From Branchiostoma belcheri (lineage: Eukaryota; Chordata; Leptocardii; Amphioxiformes; Branchiostomatidae), in the NCBI RefSeq assembly GCF_001625305.1, contig NW_017803860.1, forward strand, positions 4,243-68,242: DNA of 64,000 nt, given 5' to 3'. A model generated the notes under the pieces. It was not told the DNA's origin. It searched no databases and saw only the letters and a list, made by a program, of their open reading frames with translations. Positions 56,523-64,000 of the stretch are shown here, piece by piece (the stretch's first letter is position 1; every line of letters starts with the position of its first letter). Made by a program: the position numbers and the translations under genes.

Positions 56523-57418
56523 GTATCTGGTGCCGGGCTTGTTTCTGCTTTAGGCATGGACCCTGGCCAGGCGAGGCAGTGGGAGGTTTGAAGGATGGTC
56601 CAGGATAGGAAGGTACTTAGGAACCGGCACGATATTGATATGAGTGAGAAAACTGATCCCTATCGTCTTACACAGCAAGCCCAACTAAGATTCCTCAATA
56701 TCAATCCATGGAAACTCTTTGATCCAGTTTTGCCTAAACGGGATCCGAGCCACATAAATATTGAATTCTTTATTTGGTTATGATGGGGAAGAAACAGACA
56801 CGAGACATAAAATATTCAGGTGGAAATAAAAGCGGCTTTCAGGAAGCATTGATGGAATTTTAGCTTCTGGGATGCTTCAATCTTCACAAGTGGAAGGGAA
56901 TTGCATCTATCTGATTTTTAATACTTAAAGGAGATATAAAAGCCATATAAGGCAATAACGTGCTCTCGTACACTCTAAGTCATCACTACAGGAACTTCAA
57001 ACAACCACCTGCTAATTTTACTCAGTCACATCAAATAAGCAAAGTGCAATTTTCTGCATATAATTTTATAAATATAAATCCCATATTGCAGAAAACCAGA
57101 AATATGGTAAAAAATGAACAGTAAGAAATGCACTCCCACGCCACCATAAAGAGTTGAGTTTGTGGCTGGAAGCTTGTTTCTGCACCATTACCCTCCCCAC
57201 TCGCAGGTTTCACTGCCCCCACAATAATGACAAATCATCACTTTGTGATCGAATTCAATTTCCTGAGTCAGGTTCATTTTGCCAGGCCACTTTTATACCC
57301 ATTTTTATCGACCCTGCACATGGCACAAGCTGACTATAACTATATAATAACTGTACAGGTAGTTTGTAGCATGTTTGGTCTCTAGCACAAATATTTCACT
57401 ATTCCACTCTGCTCTAAT
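56523..57418. other. Unassigned AT-rich DNA
   Basis: No gene or repeat recognised. Confidence 0.5.
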
Positions 57419-57538
57419 CTCCAAGCAGATCCTACGGTGGCAAGGCAGTATCCATTGGCCAGAGGAGTGTCCTTCAGTGGCTAAGCCTCTGGCCGGTGGA
57501 TACTGTACATGTCTTGCCACCGTATCATCTGCTTGGAG
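57419..57538. mobile_element. Foldback MITE with CTCCAAGCAGAT ends
   Basis: ctccaagcagatcctacggt ggcaaggcagtatcc... is inverted at ...ggatactgtacatgtcttgc caccgtatcatctgcttgga g, about 50 bp per arm. The terminal 11 bases CTCCAAGCAGA also occur at the ends of the foldback at 45663-45834. Confidence 0.75.
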
Positions 57539-58514
57539 TTTAATACACTGCACTAGGCCTGAGCAACTATTTACAAAATAGTCACCCAGGCTAGCTCCTA
57601 GCCTCTGTAGCAGGCTTATAGAACTGGGGGTTTGCTGGTCTTCCGCTGTTTTCTGAAAAGCCCAGTTCTAAAGACAGGGGTAATTCAACCAGGCCGGCCA
57701 TGTTGTCTGTACTATGCAATCAGAAAATAGCACATAAAAGCTCCCAAAGACCCTGAAGACCCCCCAAACCCCCAGTTTTTGGCGTGCTATGGAGGCTAGC
57801 TTGCCCCCAATATCCCCACAGCTGGTCTGTGTTACACACTTGTCACTACAAAGTGAGTGGGAGTCACATCATGCCACCTTCTGAACTTCACAACCCAAAC
57901 AGTTTAGCCAACAGTCAGCCTCCCCCACTTACCTAGGACAGCCATTTACAACTCAACAACTCAGGCTTTCATAAACACATGACCTGGTGTTGTCATGTTT
58001 CAGATGGGGACCTTCTAATGGACCATAAATAGCACAAAATAGCACAAACATTATAATAACTTCCAGGTTGAGAACTTTTGCCTAAAGCTTCAGGGTAGTT
58101 TCTGGCAAAATTGTTGAAATTGATAATGAGGCACACGGTAACTTCATAATACATTCCAGGTTTCAAAAGTCTGCCCCCAAGACCTACATGTTTCAGTATA
58201 AAGCTACATGTAAGTGATTAGCCCATTGCAAAGTTTCTGGACAAAGATGAAAATGGCAAAATTAAAGAACAAAGTACCAAAGACAAGTTGTAGCTGTTGA
58301 TTTCTAAGGGGTATGAGAAATTGCATTTGTAGTAAATGACGTTAGTACACGTATGCAAACACATGAACTTTAGGAAGAAAAGAAGACCTCAAAATCCATG
58401 TGACCTCACCTGGGCCCAGCACTGTCAGCAGGAATGTTGTCTGACAAAATGAGGACCAGACAAGACTGACTCAGTCCCAGCTCACTCCAGGGCAGGGCTG
58501 CATGTATGTAATCT
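57539..58514. other. Unassigned non-coding DNA
   Basis: No gene recognised. Confidence 0.5.
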
Positions 58515-58619
58515 CAGTATCCAATTGGCCAGAGGAGTGTCCATCACTGAAAGTTTGGTGGCCAATGGATACTCAGATACCGTTGGATACTGTCTTGCCA
58601 CCGTAGCATCTGCTTGGAG
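58515..58619. mobile_element. Second copy of the CTCCAAGCAGA MITE
   Basis: cagtatccaattggccagag gagtgtcc and tgtcttgccaccgtagcatc tgcttggag match 57419-57538, but the left terminus is lost. About 1.1 kb from the first copy, same orientation. Confidence 0.7.
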
Positions 58620-58714
58620 ATGACAAGTATGTACATTGTAGCCTGGATACCAGACCTTTCTCAGGGCTAATACATCAGCCAGCCACCTTGAGAAGCTCAG
58701 GGACTTTGTCCTGT

Positions 58715-58810
58715 ACCCAAGGAGGACATTACTGGACAGTCCCCTCTGGACATTACTGGACAGTCCCCTCTGGACATTACTGGACAGCCCCCTTGATCTG
58801 CACATTACTG
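58715..58810. repeat. 24-bp tandem repeat, about four units
   Basis: gacattactggacagtcccc + tctg, with the last unit diverged. Confidence 0.9.
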
Positions 58811-58974
58811 GACACCCCCTGCGTAAATTAGTGCCCCCCCCCCAGGCTATTGAGAAGAGTGCACCAGTTGAGGCCTTGATGCCAGCCATGACAATCGGAG
58901 TGACAGTCACAACAGATGGTCCAGTTTACCTCCAACATCTCAGGAATTCTGCGGAATTCAGTGGAACAGCAGTC

Positions 58975-59062
58975 AAGGTGTCACCAGTCATCAGGTCAAG
59001 GGTCAAGGTGTCATGTCATCAGGTCAAGGGTCAAGGTGTCACCAGTCATCAGGTCAACCTGA
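58975..59062. repeat. Short tandem repeat (gtcatcaggtcaagg)
   Basis: caggtcaagggtcaaggtgt and caccagtcatcaggtcaa alternate about three times. Confidence 0.85.
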
Positions 59063-59537
59063 CCTGAAGGTTCTGCATCCACCTCTTACAAGTACATGTA
59101 GGTCAGGCTGTCCTAAGCCTTCATCCAAGCCTCATTGTACATACCAGAGATCAAACTGTCTCCTGTACACCTGAATAGATGTTTTACAGGTTTGCTTGTA
59201 TCCTTGTCTTGTATACCTTAGAGTCCCGTATATCTACATAATACATGTATAAGTATATACATTCCACGGCAACCTAAAATTCTGATGCGCTACCTAGTAT
59301 TTGTCCTAGGTAGCACTCTGTGCTTCCTGGCTCAGAAATGTATTTCGAACACTGCTATCTAGATAACAACCAAACCGTACAGGTATAATATATCACCCTG
59401 CCACTGTACACAAGTATCACCCTGCCCATCTAACACACGACCGTGGACTTCACTCCCGGTGATCATGGGGAAAACTGCGCCATTACCGGCTAAATGGGCC
59501 TGACGTTAGCCGCAAGATTTCACCCTGATACGGTCCA
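59063..59537. other. Unassigned non-coding DNA
   Basis: No gene recognised. Confidence 0.5.
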
Positions 59538-59622
59538 CTTTCTAATCACCTCCACTTTCTAACCGCCTCCACTTTCTAACCGCCTCCACTTTCTAACCGC
59601 CTCCATTTTCTAACCGCCTCGG
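59538..59622. repeat. 17-bp tandem repeat, five units
   Basis: ctccactttctaaccgc in register. Confidence 0.93.
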
Positions 59623-59739
59623 CTGACAACAAAGGGAAATGGAAAATTCCTGGCTGCACAGCTAAAAATGCTGTAACAACTAAACATGCAGGGAGCTACG
59701 TCTGATTATAAGTCTGACTATAATATTTGGAAAAAAAAA

Positions 59740-59810
59740 CAGTTACTCAAGCCAGTAGATTTGATTTTAGAAACGGTCTCCAAAATTATATCCAGTTGCT
59801 TGGGTAACTG
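59740..59810. mobile_element. Minimal CAGTTAC hairpin of the CAGTTACTCAAG family
   Basis: Only the two ends remain: cagttactcaagccagtaga tttgattttaga facing its complement ...attatatccagttgcttggg taactg. 71 bp, no ribozyme-like core. Confidence 0.75.
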
Positions 59811-60425
59811 TTTTAGGCATATCTTATTACCTGGATGTCTAACCTTCACCGACGTAACTTACATATTGATTGGCTAACATAAAAGAGTCATACTTTCCAG
59901 GTCTGCCACTTTCCTGATGGCCTGTATGAAACATGGCTCGACTGTTCTAACTTCTAAAGAGAACTCCAAGTTAAAAACTTTGATGCATCTCCAACTCCAG
60001 AATCCATCCATTCTCTTGTCCTGTACTTGATAGTGCTTGAAAGTACCAGTCTGGAGCCTTGCCAATTTGCAAGAAAAAGCATTCCTTTCTTGAACGTTAG
60101 CGATTCATGTCTTGCCCTTTTGCCTATCTAGATGTTTGTCAGTGTCATCTTTGCACAATTACCCTCCATAATCTCTATCAGTCTCTGCACAGATGAACAC
60201 AGCTCCGGTTCATGCTCAGGCAACGTGTTTATCTTCTTCTTTCCATCTGCATGACAACTATGAAGATCACCACCCCTGGTACAGTATTCACTACACGCTA
60301 CACGAACACTGCATGCCCGAATAGACCTGTGGAAAATTGGAACATAGCTTACAGGCAAAGACAACTGTTTATATCATGTAGTATGGGTGTCCTTGGGCTG
60401 ATTTCTGCCCAGTATTTAAAATCAG
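59811..60425. other. Unassigned non-coding DNA
   Basis: No gene recognised. Confidence 0.5.
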
Positions 60426-60780
60426 AGGTCACAGGTGTTCAAAAGTACCCAAGGTGTTCAGAGGTGTCCCAGGTGATAACAGGTATTTGCAGGTGTCCCA
60501 GGGTTCACATGTGTTCACAGGTGTCTCAGGCGTTCACAGGTGTCACAAGTGTACACAGGTGTCTCAGGTGTTCACAGGTGTCTCAGGTGTTCACAGGTGT
60601 CTCAGGTGTTCACAGGTGCCTCAGGTGTTAACAGGTGTCTCTGGCGTTCACAGGTGTCTCAGGTGTTCACAAGTGCCTATGTAGCTACAAGTGTTCACAA
60701 GTGTCCCAGTATTCACAGGTGACCCATGTAGTGTTCAGACTCAGAAGTGTTCAGTGTTCACAGGTGTTCACAGGTACCCC
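60426..60780. repeat. 18-bp minisatellite, about 15 units plus degenerate flanks
   Basis: caggtgtctcaggtgttca with many single-base variants; regular in 60510-60665, looser outside. Frames across it are artefacts. Confidence 0.93.
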
Positions 60781-61010
60781 ATGTGTTCTCTTCTCCACTG
60801 TTGGTGCCAGTATTTCTCCCATCTGAGATGCACAGTTATCCCAGAGAGGCGCAGCCTTGGTCTCCCCTGGACATGCCCATATATCAGGGGGACGTTTGCC
60901 AGAGCAGAGTCATCCCCATACATCAGGTACAGCAGAGTAATCCTGCACGCGATAATGGCATCCAACCTGACATGCCTCATGTGTCCAGCGCTACGGGGAT
61001 AAAGCTGCAA

Positions 61011-61372
61011 GGCCTAGGGGGAAACAGATGTGTTTTCTACATTTCAGTCCTAAAAAATTAGGGTCCAAAGGTAGGGATTATCTATTTTCTTTCCTTTTTT
61101 TTTCTTTAGACTTTGGCGATCTCTAGTGATCCAATATATCGTAATACAGTTTAACAAAATTTAATGAGCACACTTGATAAGTTATATTTTAAATTACAAT
61201 GTTGTAAAACTTATTGCCAACGTATCACTCAGGTGTCAGAATATGGAGCTAGAAAAGGTTGATCAGCTCGAAAAATTCATGTCCCTTGCAGGGGTCCAAC
61301 AAAAAAGGCAGACTGCATTTTTTTCTAGGGTAGGTCGGGAAACAAGAAACACAGTATTTTTCTTCCTAGGCC
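61011..61372. mobile_element. CCTAGG-ended MITE, longest copy, CAA target duplication
   Basis: GGCCTAGGGG at the left and CTTCCTAGGCC at the right, flanked by CAA on both sides (61008-61010, 61373-61375). The right half is the reverse complement of the start of copy 27170 (ctagggtaggtcgggaaaca, cccttgcaggggtccaac). 362 bp. Confidence 0.75.
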
Positions 61373-62190
61373 CAACCTGACATCCCTCATGTGCCCATTG
61401 CTCAGGGGAAAAGCTGGAACAGGAGACGTACGAGAAAAGTACGCAGCACTTTACTGCAGATGGATGGAGGCTGCAGGGCTGTCAGAAAGCTGCAGAACAG
61501 TTTCAGGCAAATGGAATAAAACATCCTTCATGTCTGCATGCATCTGTGCACCGGGGACGCACTAACACAGTAACACAGGGGAAGGGATATGGCCACACAG
61601 AGTTCGTTGGTTGGTTCTCAGATGTTTAAAAAAAAAATTATAAATCATTATAAGGTAACATTTGCAAATTAAATGCATAATGTTTACCTTCGCATATGGT
61701 CAGACTATGCTCTGTAAATTCTTACACAAACACATTCATATACTATGGTTAGACTGCAGTCTAAATCCCTCCTGCTATAAAATTGCAACATGATACACAA
61801 CCAAGCACTAGTTACCACTGACCTTATTTGTTTGGAGAAGAAGAAACTGAGCAAAAACAATATGTTTTCCTTCGGTAAACATATAATAATACTGAACTTG
61901 AAGATCAACATAAAAACACAGCCTGTGGGGACGTCTGTACATGATGGAAAAATCAGTTTCTGGGAGTGAATGTTACTCTGGCCGCAAGGCCTTTTCAGCT
62001 CACTTACATGTATGCTACACAGGCTGCAGGGCCTTTTCACAGGGTTTGAGTAGGAAGCAGGAAGAGCACTTTATGGCAGAGATGTTAACCCTCCAGCAAG
62101 CTGCTGAGTGTTTGACATTCTCAAACATGTTACAGATGTCCAAACTCATCAAACACACTCAAATACAGCCTGTCATCATCACATCAAACA
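61373..62190. other. Unassigned non-coding DNA with a MITE-end fragment
   Basis: 61588-61625 (atggccacacagagttcgtt ggttggttctcagat) resembles one end of the Harbinger-like MITE. Otherwise nothing recognised. Confidence 0.4.
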
Positions 62191-62290
62191 TAGCCTGGAT
62201 GCCAGACACATAGCGCACTGGGATAGCACACTGGGCTCAAAGTAATACCCAGTGTGCCTGGCATCCCCAGTGTGCCTGGCATCCAGGCTA
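62191..62290. mobile_element. TAGCCTGGATGCCAG hairpin element
   Basis: tagcctggatgccagacaca and tgcctggcatccaggcta are inverted ends 100 bp apart; an internal cccagtgtgcctggcatcc is duplicated. Confidence 0.7.
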
Positions 62291-63082
62291 CATGTACATC
62301 AAACACAGCCTGTCAACCTTACATCAAACACTGCCTTCAAAGAAGAAGTCGAACCCCATAATAGCTAGCGTAGTAGTAGAAATAGAAGTAGAAGTTTTTC
62401 CAGACAGTTGTTACCTGTCTCCTGTTACTGTATTGCAATGAGTATCATACTAGTCTTGATTGTAAAAACATTAAAACCTTCAGGCATGATTTTGCAAATG
62501 AAGTTTCATTAACCTGATGTCCCCCTGACAGGGATCAACAGCTGACTCACACAGTTCTACAAGCAGATGCAGAGAGACTACTGACATTTATCTGGACAAT
62601 ACAGGAATTTAAATTGAAGTTACCCATGAAATATGAGGACCAGGGACACAGCTATAGCCCCTCTACTGGGATTGTGGATGCGCAAATGTGGCACTGGACG
62701 GATTGAAACCAAATTGGGATGACCTACCCAAGGAAATTAGACCTTAAAATGGCTATTTCCAGCCAAGTCCAAGTCTGGCAGGTTTTAGCCTGAAACATAT
62801 CAGACCTTCTCCTTGCAAGATTGGATGGAGAAGGCTGATAACATGGTTCCATGGATTTCCCTATGGAGTGTGGGAATCTCACAGCTTCTGGCACTAGAAT
62901 TACAGTAGTTTGGATGACTTTGTACTTCTCTTTTATCATGGAAAATGACTTCGCATGTGTTGTTAGACTAACTTAGAGATACAAGTAGCAGACTTTATTA
63001 TTTGTCAGGTATAACTATAGTTTACTAGATTCTGAAGCAAATTCTGCTGGACAATGTCGGTACATATTGTGTTTGCTGCAGA
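62291..63082. other. Unassigned non-coding DNA
   Basis: No gene recognised. Confidence 0.5.
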
Positions 63083-63195
63083 CTACGGTAGCCTGGATGC
63101 CACACACATAGGACACAGGGCCCAAAGTATATAAGTGTGCTAACCTGGATATTATGGCCCAGTGTGCTATGGGTCTGGCATCCAGGCTACTGTAG
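63083..63195. mobile_element. TAGCCTGGATGCCA hairpin element, second copy
   Basis: ctacggtagcctggatgcca faces tggcatccaggctactgtag. The interior has acacataggacacagggccc, like the 62191 copy. A third end fragment is at 58638 (gtagcctggataccagac). Confidence 0.7.
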
Positions 63196-63484
63196 ATGCT
63201 GAAAGCCGTCCGTATTTACTGTACACACATTACTGGCCATGCCAGGCTCCCAGGTAAATCATGCAATACAGAAACCCTACTGACACACCATATATCTCTG
63301 TAAGCATTAGGGTAAATATTTAGGGTTAGAAGCTGCCAGTTTGGTATCAGGTTGCTGGGATAAAGGGCTGGGATGGACAGGGTGGGGGTAACCTGCAACA
63401 ATATTTGTGTTGCACTGAAGGTTGATGGGCAGGGAGTGCAGAGATAGCTGTGTGGGAAGTTGTGGTTGGACATCAGTCAGAATG

Positions 63485-63735
63485 CCCTGAAGGGCATGTC
63501 TGGCACCCAGGCTAGCCCTGTAGCTGAGGGGCTAGCCTATATACTGGCACTGGCAGCAGCCTGGCACCCAGGCTAGCCCTAGAGCCAGGAGCTAGCCTGT
63601 ATACAGGCCCTGGCAACAGTCTGGCACCCAGGCTAGCCCTAGAGCCGAGGAGCTATGGGCAGGCAGTGCAGAGTGTAGCTGTGTAGAAAGTTAGGATGCC
63701 CTCAAGGCCAGGCCTGGCACCCAGGCTAGGCGGCT
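63485..63735. repeat. ~62-bp tandem repeat, three to four units
   Basis: tggcacccaggctagcccta + gagccgaggagctagcctgt + atacaggccctggcaacagtc with truncated last units. The word ccaggctagcc resembles the hairpin family end above. Confidence 0.88.
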
Positions 63736-64000
63736 GGGGAGTTCCTTGTACATTTGGTTGTTTGGTTGAGGGCTTTGAGTGGCGGGGATCAGACTCCCTG
63801 CTTCAGTTTTTCAGTTTTTCCCAGTGCTAACAAACCGTGTTGTCTGATCAGGCGGTCTGGTAGCTGGGGAGTTCCCTGTAACATACTGTGTTGGTGGGAA
63901 CTGTGGCATATTTAGTACAATTTTGACATTCCCTGCATCAGTCCCAGTGCTAACAGAATGATTATGTTGGCTGATCAGGTGGTCTGGTATCTGGGGAGTT
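63736..64000. repeat. Two-copy duplication at the window end
   Basis: gg(c/t)(g/a)gctggggagttcc(t/c)tgta and tgatcaggcggtctggtagc / tgatcaggtggtctggtatc recur at 63730, 63847 and 63973, a ~125-bp repeat continuing past the window. Confidence 0.75.

Noticed and set aside
60212-60722. Repeated Val/His/Arg-rich frames
   Set aside because: Products of the 18-bp minisatellite.
1-64000. tRNA, rRNA or snRNA genes
   Set aside because: I saw no convincing tRNA A/B boxes with cloverleaf, nor rRNA-like blocks; a tRNAscan or Infernal run would be needed to be certain.

Overview
The window is animal nuclear DNA that starts at a chromosome end. The first ~415 bases are a (CCCTAA)n telomere. The only protein-coding host gene I can support is a three-coding-exon deuterostome gene for heparan sulfate D-glucuronyl C5-epimerase (GLCE). 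The splice sites, compact gene, dense minisatellites and MITEs, and above all tandem repeats that contain exon/intron borders, point to a lancelet (Branchiostoma). The species is an inference. A 20-N gap shows this is a draft assembly.

Layout. 1-707: telomere, then ten 30-bp telomere-derived subtelomeric repeats. 708-4100: unique DNA with hints of a small minus-strand gene (a CCAAT-containing region near 4.0-4.1 kb, a splice donor at 3962, a possible 82-nt exon at 2382-2463). 4.1-7.8 kb: non-coding, with two Harbinger-like MITEs. 7868-17854: GLCE on the minus strand, three coding exons (17285-17834, 13059-13292, 8056-9095) that join in phase to a predicted 607-aa protein. Its introns carry many minisatellites, and fragments of the ends of exon 1, exon 2 (both ends) and exon 3 (stop codon) are duplicated next to the real exon ends. 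18-40 kb: no recognisable host gene; a Penelope-like element remnant (18.3-18.8 kb), many minisatellites and several MITE families. This may be GLCE upstream intron/5' region or intergenic DNA. 40292-41305: a 5'-truncated LINE with an 11-bp target-site duplication. 41-48 kb: non-coding DNA with long-hairpin elements and AT-rich non-repetitive islands. 48.36-53.89 kb: a ~59-bp satellite array split by a nearly complete but frameshifted APE-type non-LTR retrotransposon, again with an 11-bp target-site duplication. 53.9-64 kb: non-coding DNA with more MITEs and minisatellites.

How things fit together. GLCE would be a Golgi type II membrane enzyme converting glucuronate to iduronate during heparan sulfate maturation. 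Everything else is repeat biology: at least eight families of small inverted-repeat elements, two LINE lineages, one Penelope-like lineage and about twenty tandem arrays. Two signals stand out: the exon-border minisatellites around GLCE, where the only differences among five decoy copies of the exon 2 end are synonymous, and hammerhead-ribozyme-like motifs in the Penelope-like remnant and in a dispersed repeat family.
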